From: JAMXLO01 sp963726125
Lineage (GTDB): Bacteria; Pseudomonadota; Alphaproteobacteria; Acetobacterales; Acetobacteraceae
Assembly (NCBI GenBank): GCA_963726125.1
Contig: CAVSBG010000013.1
Span: 434,001-498,000 of the forward strand
DNA length: 64,000 bases
Reading direction: 5' to 3'
The position numbers were made by a program, and so were the translations under genes. The notes under the pieces were generated by a model, which saw nothing but the letters and a program-made list of their open reading frames with translations, was not told the DNA's origin and did no database searches. The first letter of the stretch is position 1. Each line of letters starts with the position of its first letter. Positions 26,715 to 33,506 of this stretch are shown here, one piece after another.

Positions 26715-26960
26715 GGCCAGGCACGGACACCACCCCTGAAGATCCGGCGAGGTCCGGAATGCGATCTGGCCACGGCCTCCACGCATTGGCCGGTTGACGC
26801 GGCCCCATGCCGGGTAAGTTCGCCGGTTGGCAAGCCGTTCCGCCGGCGCACCACGCCGAGGTATTTGTTGATCACCACCTTCGCCCAGTGACGCACATCA
26901 CAGCGCGGGGAGCGCGAGCGCTGTAGATTGTCCGGACGTTGAGTCCTTCCCTTCAAACTT

Positions 26961-26991
26961 GGCCGTCCCGGTTCGCCGGGGCGGTCTTTTT
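26961..26991 (+). terminator. Strong intrinsic terminator
   Basis: GGCCGTCCCGG and CCGGGGCGGTC pair around a TTCG loop and are followed by five T residues (26987-26991), a textbook factor-independent terminator on the plus strand. The nearest upstream plus-strand gene ends 246 bases earlier. The 305-base gap 26715-27019 has no protein gene I recognise, so it may end either that transcript or an unannotated small RNA. Confidence 0.75.
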
Positions 26992-27019
26992 CGTCGTGGC
27001 GTCCGGAAAGAACGGCAAC

Positions 27020-27202
27020 CTATTCGACCATCCTGTTGCGTGCGCGCTCAAATCCCCACAGCGCAGCGAACATTGCGACGATACCAATGATCAGACCCGC
27101 GACGGCACCCCAGATGCCGCCGTGCGAGCCGCTCCACACGCCTCCAACGGCGGCACCGACGATCGTCAGCACGAACGGTATCAGGCAACCCAACGCACCC
27201 AT
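27020..27202 (-). CDS. Small two-helix membrane protein
   Basis: This 60-aa protein starts MGALGCLIPFVLTIVGAAVGG and has two hydrophobic helices, the second GAVAGLIIGIVAMFAALWGF, separated by a short Gly-rich turn (SGSHGGIW), and a basic tail. It may be a small membrane stress or assembly protein; no family is recognised. The frame extends 28 codons upstream but without coding character, so the ATG before the first helix is used. It follows the cupin gene by 19 bases on the same strand. Confidence 0.65.
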   Translation of the reverse strand: MGALGCLIPFVLTIVGAAVGGVWSGSHGGIWGAVAGLIIGIVAMFAALWGFERARNRMVE

Positions 27203-27221
27203 CGGCTCTTTGCTCTTCTGA

Positions 27222-27587
27222 TCAGATCCACAAGTCGTTCTGCGCCGTCCGTTCGCCGCCTTCGTGCCCGGTGTTCGGCACGCCACGCGGCTCGATCAGC
27301 ATCAGCTTCACCTCCCGCTCGGCGTAAGGCTTGTGCTCGACGCCCTTGGGCACGACGAACATCTCGCCGGCCGCCACGCGAACCGAGCCATCACGGAAAT
27401 CGATCCGCAATTCGCCTTCCATCACGATGAACGTCTCATCGGTGTCCTTGTGATCGTGCCAGATGAAGTCGCCCTGCAGCTTTACGAGCTTGAACTGATA
27501 GTCGTTCATCTCCGCGACAACCTTGGGCTGCCATTGTTCGTCGAACAGGCTGAACTTGTCGCGAAAATTCGTGGACTTATAGATCAT
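27222..27587 (-). CDS. Cupin-domain protein
   Basis: This 121-aa single-domain cupin has both motifs: GDFIWHDHKDTDETFIVMEGELRI, where two His and a Glu would bind metal, and VPKGVEHKPYAE with a further His. The fold is a small metal-binding beta barrel. Enzyme activity is unknown; isomerase, dioxygenase or sensing roles are all found in the family. It lies 12 bases downstream of the MDR dehydrogenase and shares its strand, suggesting a joint operon. Confidence 0.85.
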   Translation of the reverse strand: MIYKSTNFRDKFSLFDEQWQPKVVAEMNDYQFKLVKLQGDFIWHDHKDTDETFIVMEGELRIDFRDGSVRVAAGEMFVVPKGVEHKPYAEREVKLMLIEPRGVPNTGHEGGERTAQNDLWI

Positions 27588-27599
27588 GCATCGCCTCCA

Positions 27600-28553
27600 T
27601 CACGTCACGTGCAGCACGGCCTTGCCGACGAACTCGCGCGCGATCAGGCGGCGCGCGATCGGGGCGATATCGGTCCAAGGCGCCTCGATCTCGATGTGCG
27701 GACGCAGCCGACCGCGCGCGATTTCCGCCGCGAGCAAGGCAAGGCCAGCGCCCGCTTGTTCCACCATGCGCAGTTCGTGAAACAGGATCAGGCCGTAGAG
27801 TTGTACGCCACCCTGGCGGAAGAACGCGCCGCTTTCAAAAGTCGTGGTTGGCGCTTCGGAAACACCGAACGTCACGCATGTGCCGTTCGGCTGCAGCATG
27901 GTCAGCGCGGCGGATAACGCCGAACCGCCGACGGAGTCGAGGATCAGGTGATACGGACCGCTGGCCGCCGCGGCGCGCAGATCGGCGGCCACGATGATGC
28001 GGTCGCCGCACCACTCGGCGATCATTTCGCTCTGGTCGGCGCGACGCACGTGGCCATAGACCTCGGCCCCCGCTGCCGCAGCGAGTTGGACGCCGAGATG
28101 CCCGACACCACCGGTGGTCCCGTCCACCAGCACCTTGCGCCCAAGCAGCAGGCCGCCCTGGCGCAACGCATGCAGCGCGGTCAGGCCGGCCACCGGCAAG
28201 GTCGCTGCCTGTGCGTCGGTCACGTCGGCTGGCAGCGCCGCAACGGCATGGCTGGGGGCACGAATTCGCTCCGCCCACGCACCGGTCCCAAGCATGCCGA
28301 CCACGCGTGTACCAATCGGCGGGCCGCTGCCATCGGATGCACGCTCCTCGATGATACCGGCGAAGTCCCAGCCGGGACGCGCACCGGCGGTGGGCTGCGA
28401 CAACGCACGATTGACCTCGCCGCGGTTGAGCGAAATGGCGGTGACGCGGACGGTGACGTCATCCGGCGCGGCGGCCGGCAGCGCGACCGACTGGAGCGTC
28501 AGCTTATCGCTGTGCGACGGATCGACGACGACGGCACGGACTGATTGTGGCAT
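27600..28553 (-). CDS. Zinc-independent MDR alcohol dehydrogenase/quinone oxidoreductase
   Basis: This 317-aa medium-chain reductase has the GroES-like domain (VRVTAISLNRGEVNRAL; PGWDFAGIIEE) and a Rossmann domain with the NADP motif VDGTTGGVGHLGVQLAAAAG near residue 145. The structural zinc Cys cluster is absent, as in quinone oxidoreductases. It would reduce an enone or quinone with NADPH. It lies between the enoyl-CoA hydratase (12 bases upstream) and the cupin gene on the same strand, hinting at a shared catabolic transcript. Confidence 0.88.
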   Translation of the reverse strand: MPQSVRAVVVDPSHSDKLTLQSVALPAAAPDDVTVRVTAISLNRGEVNRALSQPTAGARPGWDFAGIIEERASDGSGPPIGTRVVGMLGTGAWAERIRAPSHAVAALPADVTDAQAATLPVAGLTALHALRQGGLLLGRKVLVDGTTGGVGHLGVQLAAAAGAEVYGHVRRADQSEMIAEWCGDRIIVAADLRAAAASGPYHLILDSVGGSALSAALTMLQPNGTCVTFGVSEAPTTTFESGAFFRQGGVQLYGLILFHELRMVEQAGAGLALLAAEIARGRLRPHIEIEAPWTDIAPIARRLIAREFVGKAVLHVT

Positions 28554-28565
28554 CGAATTCTCCCC

Positions 28566-29354
28566 TCAACGTCCTTTGAAGCGTGGCTTGCGACGTTCGC
28601 GCCAAGCCTGGTGCGCTTCCTGCTTGTCGTCGGTCAACTCGAGCGCAGCAAAGCGATACAGATCACCAAGCACGGCATCGGCCAGCGGCACGTCCATGCC
28701 GCGATTCAGCGATTCCTTGGTCAGCCGCGCGGCCAGTGGTGGCAGCGAGGCGATGTGCTCCGCCACCTCCATCGCGCGCGCCATCAGCGCATCATGCGGC
28801 ACCAGCCATTGCGCCAGCCCGATGCGGTACGCTTCCTCGGCCTTCAGCGGAAACCCAAAGGCCGCGCGCATCGCAAGGCCCTTGCCGACCCAGCGGGCCA
28901 AGCGCACCGCACCGCCTTGCGCGGGGATGATGCCGAGGCCGCTCTGCGGCAGCCGCCACTCCGCGCGCTCCGACGCAACGATCATGTCGCAGCAATAGGT
29001 AACGATGCAGCCAATACCCACAGCGTAACCATTCACCGCCGCAATGATCGGCTTGGCGAAGTCGGTCAGCATCGGGATCGGATGCGCGCGGCGACGGTTC
29101 GGCAGGTCCTCGATGAACGCGGCGATCGAATCCATCGTGTGCGTGCGCGGGTTCTTCAGATCCGCGCCGGCACTGAACGCGCCACCCTTGTCGTCACCTG
29201 TGATGATGACGCAACGGATATCCGGGTCAGCTTCCAGTTCCGGCAGGCGTTCGCGCAAGCCTGTCTGGAACTCCTCGCACCAGGCGTTGCGTGCCTCGGG
29301 GCGGCTGAGCGTCAGGACGGCGACGGCACCGCTTCGTTCGCAGAGCAGCGGCAT
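28566..29354 (-). CDS. Enoyl-CoA hydratase/isomerase family protein
   Basis: This 262-aa crotonase-fold enzyme shows the oxyanion segments RPEARNAWCEEF near residue 21 and GAFSAGADLKN near 60. The GYAVGIGCIVTYCCDMIVASERAEWRLPQSGLGIIPAQGGAVRL stretch holds the usual second loop. It acts on a CoA thioester, reaction not specified. The start MPLLCERSG is preferred over the ATG eight codons upstream, which lies inside the ribosome-binding region (AAGGAGGAAGCAAGA). It is the first gene of an apparent operon with the MDR, cupin and small membrane genes. Confidence 0.88.
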   Translation of the reverse strand: MPLLCERSGAVAVLTLSRPEARNAWCEEFQTGLRERLPELEADPDIRCVIITGDDKGGAFSAGADLKNPRTHTMDSIAAFIEDLPNRRRAHPIPMLTDFAKPIIAAVNGYAVGIGCIVTYCCDMIVASERAEWRLPQSGLGIIPAQGGAVRLARWVGKGLAMRAAFGFPLKAEEAYRIGLAQWLVPHDALMARAMEVAEHIASLPPLAARLTKESLNRGMDVPLADAVLGDLYRFAALELTDDKQEAHQAWRERRKPRFKGR

Positions 29355-29404
29355 TCTTGCTTCCTCCTTGCACCGCAACGACGCGGCGGCATTGTGTTAT
29401 GAAT

Positions 29405-30055
29405 TCACGACACCACCATCATGGTCATGGCATCGCTGACCTGGGAGGCGACAAGGCTGACAGCACGGCCGATCTCTTCCAAGGCCACGATGGCATCGAT
29501 ACGCGCGGCGACGTTTTCCAGTTCCTCACCCGACAACATGTCGGCCAGGATGCCGGTCGAATTGGCGAGGCTCAGCAGCAACGTGTCGCGCGGGCCTGGC
29601 ACGGCATCGGTGAACAGGATCGACAGCAGCCTGGCCTTTGCCTCACGCTCCTCGCGGTCGGAGACCTGTGGGTACGCGCGGCTGGAGAACATCCACAGGA
29701 ACCGGCGTTCCTCCTCGCGAAGAATGCTGGCCGCGACAAGACGCGTGCGGATCTGCTCAACCAGTTCGCCATGGCGCGCCGACAGGCGATCGATCCACCA
29801 TGCGCTGGAATGTTGCTCGGGTTCGCCGCTGATCTCCTGCAGGAATTCGTCCAGGAGTTGATCGCCAGCCGGCTTGGGATCGACAACGAACAGCGACGTG
29901 AGGTCGGTATCGATGTGCCCGCGCAGTGCAAGTTCCATCACGATCCCACCGGCGATCGCGACGCTGGCCACGCGGATGCGGCCAGGATCGAGATCGCCAT
30001 CGACGTCATCCAGCATCAGCACGACAATTTCGTCGGCGAGCGTGAGATCGGCCAT
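29405..30055 (-). CDS. GPP34 (GOLPH3-like) domain protein
   Basis: This 216-aa protein has the GPP34 fold known from eukaryotic GOLPH3, a phosphoinositide-binding Golgi adaptor; bacterial versions are mostly uncharacterised. Diagnostic are the N-terminal LADEIVVLMLDDVDGDLDPG and VASVAIAGGIVMELALRGHIDTD, and the mostly alpha-helical rest with DRLSARHGELVEQIRTRLV. The start MADLTLAD follows the STAS gene stop by only 4 bases, so the two are one transcript. It probably acts at the cytoplasmic membrane face, controlled by the STAS partner; this is an inference from pairing. Confidence 0.75.
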   Translation of the reverse strand: MADLTLADEIVVLMLDDVDGDLDPGRIRVASVAIAGGIVMELALRGHIDTDLTSLFVVDPKPAGDQLLDEFLQEISGEPEQHSSAWWIDRLSARHGELVEQIRTRLVAASILREEERRFLWMFSSRAYPQVSDREEREAKARLLSILFTDAVPGPRDTLLLSLANSTGILADMLSGEELENVAARIDAIVALEEIGRAVSLVASQVSDAMTMMVVS

Positions 30056-30059
30056 CGTT

Positions 30060-30407
30060 CTAGCCCTGCACAGCCGGAAGGCCGTCGCGTGCGTCCGCCT
30101 CGCTGGCAGCGATGGTGACGACCTTGTCGAAGCCGGAGATCGCGAAGACCTGCGCCACGTTTGCCTGCAAGCTGAACACGGCGAGGCCGCCGCCGGCGGA
30201 CTGAGCCTGCTTTGCGGCAATCAGGATGACACGCAACCCCGCTGACGACACGTATCGCACATCGCGCATGTCAAAGATCAGATGGCGGGCACCAGCTTCC
30301 ATCGCCACCTTCACCGCCTGTGCAAAGTCCGGACTCGTCGCACTGTCCAGATTGCCCGCGACGTGGAACTGCACCAGACCGCCGTCGGTTCCACTGGTAA
30401 TTTCCAT
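30060..30407 (-). CDS. STAS-domain anti-sigma factor antagonist
   Basis: This 115-aa single STAS domain is of the SpoIIAA/RsbV type that is switched by phosphorylation. The core MRDVRYVSSAGLRVILIAAKQAQ contains Ser55 at the position of the phosphorylated serine. Such proteins sequester an anti-sigma factor kinase when unphosphorylated. No kinase or sigma gene is adjacent in this window. It is the first gene of a two-gene unit with the GPP34 protein (4-base gap), an unusual partnership. Confidence 0.85.
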   Translation of the reverse strand: MEITSGTDGGLVQFHVAGNLDSATSPDFAQAVKVAMEAGARHLIFDMRDVRYVSSAGLRVILIAAKQAQSAGGGLAVFSLQANVAQVFAISGFDKVVTIAASEADARDGLPAVQG

Positions 30408-30505
30408 GATCCCCCGCAGTACTGACCGGGTCGTTCGGAACTTATGCGGTAGTGTTGGGCGGTTCGCGGTGCTGTCAAGCGTGGAGGTGGCGGGTTCGTC
30501 GGCGA

Positions 30506-31243
30506 CTATGCGCGATCCCAGGCCAGCGGTTCGCGCGTTACGAGCACCTCGCCCTCTTGGGTCAGCCGGATCACATTGACCGTCTGTGCCAGGTCGGGCG
30601 AGCCGGAATAATAGGCCGGCACGCTGCCGTCCCCTACGCGCGCGGCACGATCCCAGTGACCGAGCGCGAGATAGTCCGCCCGCGTCTCGGTGATGTGGTC
30701 GTCGGTGAACAGCCAGGACGGACGTAGCGGCGTCGCCAGGTTGTGCGGCGGCTCGTAATGGCCGTGAGCCATTGCGATCTGCCAGCGTGTGGTGCGAGGC
30801 CGAGGACCGCGCAACGGCACCATGTTCTCGTAGTCGCGATGCGCGTGGCCCCAGATTTCCAGGTCATGCGCGGGGAAGCAGACGGCCTCCTCATGCGTGA
30901 TGCCGACCACCGAGACGGAGGGGATCGATGCGTAACCGCCGCGTCGGAACACGCTGTTGGGCAGCGCTGGATCGTGGTTGCCGGGCAGGATCACGACCGG
31001 CATGCCGGCATCGGCGAGCAGGCGGCCGGCGCGGTCGAGGATTGGCGCGGGGACGCGGTTGTTGTCGAACGTGTCGCCGGCGAGCAGGACGATATCGGCG
31101 TTGTGCGCACGGGCGGCGGCGAGCACGGCTGCGAGGCCGGCCGTGCCATCGTGGTGCTTGGTGGCGGTGGCCTCGTCATCAACGTGCAGGTCGGAACTGT
31201 GGACGAGGACGATGTCCACTGGGGCGGTCTGGTGCTGGGGCAT
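30506..31243 (-). CDS. Metallophosphoesterase
   Basis: This 245-aa calcineurin-type phosphoesterase carries the metal-binding blocks in order: VHSSDLHVDD near residue 12, LLAGDTFDNNR near 53, LPGNHDP near 85, and AMAHGHYE and ALGHWDRA later. Two metal ions would hydrolyse a phosphate mono- or diester, possibly DNA as in SbcD relatives, but the companion ATPase SbcC is absent. The start MPQHQTAPVD is chosen because the first strand follows; 12 more codons are open upstream. It is monocistronic. Confidence 0.82.
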   Translation of the reverse strand: MPQHQTAPVDIVLVHSSDLHVDDEATATKHHDGTAGLAAVLAAARAHNADIVLLAGDTFDNNRVPAPILDRAGRLLADAGMPVVILPGNHDPALPNSVFRRGGYASIPSVSVVGITHEEAVCFPAHDLEIWGHAHRDYENMVPLRGPRPRTTRWQIAMAHGHYEPPHNLATPLRPSWLFTDDHITETRADYLALGHWDRAARVGDGSVPAYYSGSPDLAQTVNVIRLTQEGEVLVTREPLAWDRA

Positions 31244-31309
31244 GGTTCGGTAGATTAGGGGGTGGGAGGCGGGGGGCAAGGGGAGCGGTTCGCGTGCTTA
31301 AGAAGTGAC

Positions 31310-31645
31310 TTATCTGGCGCTTCGGTACTGCCGTGTGATTGAACCAGCAGCACGCCTTTGAGAACGACCCACCATTGCGCCCTCGATGCCCAACGCCTTC
31401 CGTAGCACCGTGTTGATCCGCGACTGCCATCCGGGGCCACCTTCGCGCAACCGCGCCAGCACATCTGGATCGAGCCGCACGCTGATCTTCTGCTTCGTCA
31501 TCTCGGCCTTGGGTCGACCTGGCCCGCGGCGTACGAACTGCTCGCCCTTGAACACCTCCGCTTCAGCGAGCATGTCCGCCGTCAGCTCAGGCGCATCATC
31601 CGGATCAGTCCAGACGGTCGAACCGCTGCGCTTCTTCGCTGGCAT
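31310..31645 (-). CDS. BrnA-type antitoxin (ribbon-helix-helix)
   Basis: This 111-aa protein resembles BrnA antitoxins. The DNA-binding ribbon-helix-helix is KQKISVRLDPDVLARLREGGPGWQSRINTVLRKALG, and the N-terminal part (PAKKRSGSTVWTDPDDAPELT, then RRGPGRPKAEMTK) is the usual toxin-contact region. The ATG lies inside the end of the brnT remnant, as normal brnTA pairs overlap. It appears intact while its toxin is not, so it is an orphan antitoxin that may still repress the promoter at 31760. Confidence 0.8.
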   Translation of the reverse strand: MPAKKRSGSTVWTDPDDAPELTADMLAEAEVFKGEQFVRRGPGRPKAEMTKQKISVRLDPDVLARLREGGPGWQSRINTVLRKALGIEGAMVGRSQRRAAGSITRQYRSAR

Positions 31646-31753
31646 GTGAATACCTCTTCGAAGTAATGCGCCGAGCATTGCCACGTGGCGTCCAGACCAA
31701 AACAACGCGCCGACTTCGAAGGCCCGCTTCGCCGGATCGAAGCTGATATCCAC
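31605..31753 (-). pseudogene. Collapsed brnT toxin remnant
   Basis: The start MDISFDPAKRAFE matches the beginning of BrnT toxins, while an overlapping second frame gives RSRRVVLVWTPRGNARRITSKRYSHASEEA, the BrnT C-terminus. The middle of the roughly 90-residue toxin (including much of the RelE-like core) is missing, and the two ends are in different frames. An internal deletion with frameshift therefore joined them. About 50 codons remain. The toxin must be dead, which removes the need for the antitoxin and explains why the locus survives as a relic. Confidence 0.65.
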
Positions 31754-31759
31754 GGATTA

Positions 31760-31788
31760 ATGTATACCCGGAAACCTGGTCCGTCAAT
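31760..31788 (-). promoter_or_regulatory. Promoter of the brnTA locus
   Basis: On the minus strand TTGACG (31788-31783) and TACATT (31765-31760) are separated by exactly 17 bases, close to the sigma-70 consensus. The -10 box ends 6 bases before the brnT ATG at 31753, so the transcript would be nearly leaderless. The mobile element starts only 10 bases further upstream. Confidence 0.6.
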
Positions 31789-31805
31789 TATTGGGCATAC
31801 ACAAA

Positions 31806-31920
31806 TCAGGGCAATTGCTTGAATCCGCCATTGCTCCCGACAACGGGGAAAACGTGTGCTGTCCGTAATCCAGGAAGGATCTTAACACTGAGGAAGCAGG
31901 GAGGACGTCGAGGGCCACGG
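31806..31920. repeat. Left inverted-repeat arm of the RT element
   Basis: The outer part is ATCAGGGCAATTGCTTGAAT (31806-31825). The inner part (31886-31920) begins CACTGAGGAAGCAGGGAGGA and ends GCCACGG. Sixty bases between them do not match the other arm well. The inner part is also readable as the N-terminal coding sequence of the reverse transcriptase if translation starts upstream of 31956. Confidence 0.75.
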
Positions 31921-31955
31921 CAGCAAGGGAGCGAAAGCAGGAACGGTTCACGGCC

Positions 31956-33266
31956 TTGCTGCACCATGTCGACGTCAACCTGCTGCGGGCGGCCTATGGC
32001 TGGCTGCGGAAAGAGGCGTCGGCTGGCGTGGACGGGGTGACGTGGCAGGCGTACGGCGAGGGTCTGGAGGCGAAGCTTGTGGACCTGCACGAGCGTATCC
32101 ACCGGGGTGCCTACCGGGCGCAACCGTCACGACGGGTGTATATCCCGAAGCCGGACGGGCGACAGCGGCCGCTGGGCATTGCAGCGCTGGAGGACAAGAT
32201 AGTCCAGCGCGCATTGGTTGAAGTGCTGAGCGCGATTTGGGAGGAGGACTTCCTGGGGTTCAGCTACGGGTTCCGGCCTGGGCGTGGCCAGCATGACGCG
32301 CTGGATGCGCTGGCGGTCGGGATCAACCGGTGCAAGGTGAACTGGATCCTGGACGCCGACATCGCCGGGTTCTTCGATACGGTGAGCCATGAGTGGCTGA
32401 TCGCATTCGTGGAACACCGTGTTGGTGATCGGCGCGTGCTGCGCCTGATCCGTAAATGGCTGAAGGCTGGGGTGGCGGAGGACGGGGTGGTGAAGCCAGG
32501 AGAGGTGGGTACGCCGCAAGGAGCGGTGATCTCGCCACTGCTGGCGAACATCTACCTGCATTATGTCTTCGACCTGTGGGCACAACAATGGCGGCAACGC
32601 CACACCCGCGGGGACGTCATCATGGTGCGATATGCCGACGACATCGTCGTTGGTTTCGAGCACCAGGCCGAAGCCGAGCGGTTCATGGCGGAGATGCGTG
32701 AGCGGCTGGCAGCGTTTGCTTTGACGCTGCATGGGGAGAAGACGCGCCTGATCCGGTTCGGCCGCTTTGCGGCGCTGAACCGGAGAGAGCGTGGTGAAGG
32801 CAAGCCGGAGACGTTCAACTTTCTTGGGTTCACCCACATCTGCGGGCGCAGTCGGGGCGGTGGCTTCCTGCTGATACGGAAGACACGCCGCGACCGGATG
32901 CGAGCGCGGTTGCTGGCGATCCAGGACGGGTTGCGGCGCCGGATGCACACGACGATCGAGGAACAGGGCGACTGGCTGCGGCAGGTGACGGGTGGGTTCT
33001 TTGCCTATCATGCCGTACCAACCAACACCGATGCCCTGGCGGCATTCCGAGACCACGTAATCCACCTCTGGTGGCGCACGCTGCGGCGGCGCAGTCAGAA
33101 GGACAGGATGTCATGGCAACGGATCGCCGCACTCGCCGACCGTTGGCTCCCACGGCCGCGTATCTCGCACCCTTGGCCCAGCGTACGCTTCGCCGTCAAA
33201 CACCCGAGGTGGGAGCCGTATGCGGGAAATCCGCCCGTACGGTTCTGTGCGGGGGGCGCGCAGTAA
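31956..33266 (+). CDS. Group II intron-type reverse transcriptase/maturase
   Basis: This protein of at least 436 aa has the RT fingers and palm (SAGVDGVTWQAYG; RRVYIPKPDGRQRPLGIAAL; LGFSYGFRPGRGQHDAL; GTPQGAVISPLLANIYLHYV), the catalytic YADD at residues 226-229, and a maturase X domain (IEEQGDWLRQVTGGFFAYHAVP). No HNH endonuclease domain follows. The TTG at 31956 is only the first start-like codon; the frame is open back to 31869 and reads ARERKQERFTALL, homologous to the true N-terminus, but with no ATG. The 3' end of the gene overlaps the ribozyme domain V, so the last residues (EPYAGNPPVRF) are encoded by it. Confidence 0.9.
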   Translation: MLHHVDVNLLRAAYGWLRKEASAGVDGVTWQAYGEGLEAKLVDLHERIHRGAYRAQPSRRVYIPKPDGRQRPLGIAALEDKIVQRALVEVLSAIWEEDFLGFSYGFRPGRGQHDALDALAVGINRCKVNWILDADIAGFFDTVSHEWLIAFVEHRVGDRRVLRLIRKWLKAGVAEDGVVKPGEVGTPQGAVISPLLANIYLHYVFDLWAQQWRQRHTRGDVIMVRYADDIVVGFEHQAEAERFMAEMRERLAAFALTLHGEKTRLIRFGRFAALNRRERGEGKPETFNFLGFTHICGRSRGGGFLLIRKTRRDRMRARLLAIQDGLRRRMHTTIEEQGDWLRQVTGGFFAYHAVPTNTDALAAFRDHVIHLWWRTLRRRSQKDRMSWQRIAALADRWLPRPRISHPWPSVRFAVKHPRWEPYAGNPPVRFCAGGAQ

Positions 33267-33285
33267 TGCGCGTCCCTACCGCGAT
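33213..33285 (+). ncRNA. Group II intron domain V and probable domain VI
   Basis: GAGCCGTA and TACGGTTC pair at the ends of 33213-33245, with an inner GCGG/CCGC stem capped by a GAAA-type loop, the hallmark of domain V. A second stem (GGGCGCGC, loop, GCGCGTCCC, about 33251-33277) followed by CTACC looks like domain VI and the intron 3' end. Only about 150 bases separate the brnT start from the RT reading frame's first homologous residues, far too few for domains I-III, so the ribozyme lacks its 5' half. Confidence 0.7.
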
Positions 33286-33332
33286 AGCAGAATGGCAATC
33301 GCGCTTCGCGCGAAGCGCTTTGAACCCTTACT

Positions 33333-33471
33333 CCGTGGCCTTGACATCCTCCCTGCTTCCTCAGTGCTGAAAACGTTGCGCGCGTCCCGCCTCCACGGTC
33401 GCCGCGATATAACCACCAGGTGTGAACCGGTTCTGATCGTACGCCGGGGCAATTCAAGCAATTGTCCTGAT
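33333..33471. repeat. Right inverted-repeat arm of the RT element
   Basis: The inner part (33333-33366) is the reverse complement of 31886-31920 with two mismatches and one gap. The outer part (33452-33471) reads ATTCAAGCAATTGTCCTGAT, one mismatch from the left arm's complement. The perfect palindrome-like GCGCTTCGCGCGAAGCGC lies just before the arm at 33301. Confidence 0.75.
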
Positions 33472-33506
33472 ACACAAATTCGCGGATTGGCCGCCGCAAC
33501 GGCGAC

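Larger units (their letters stand above)
31798..33479. mobile_element. Reverse-transcriptase element bounded by inverted repeats and a 10-bp direct repeat
   Basis: ATACACAAAT occurs as a perfect direct repeat at 31798-31807 and 33470-33479. Just inside lie 20-bp inverted repeats matching at 19 positions (31806-31825 and 33452-33471). A second pair of about 35 bp lies further in (31886-31920 and 33333-33366). Between them are one reverse-transcriptase gene and a group II intron domain V. Group II introns do not normally have terminal inverted repeats or target duplications, so this may be an intron captured in another transposable unit, or a 5'-truncated intron inserted into a palindromic element. 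Confidence 0.65.

Noticed and set aside
31310..31753. A single 147-aa protein joining brnT start and brnA
   Set aside because: The frame is continuous only by chance; the inner ATG at 31645 matches the BrnA start and the upstream part matches BrnT only at its first dozen residues.
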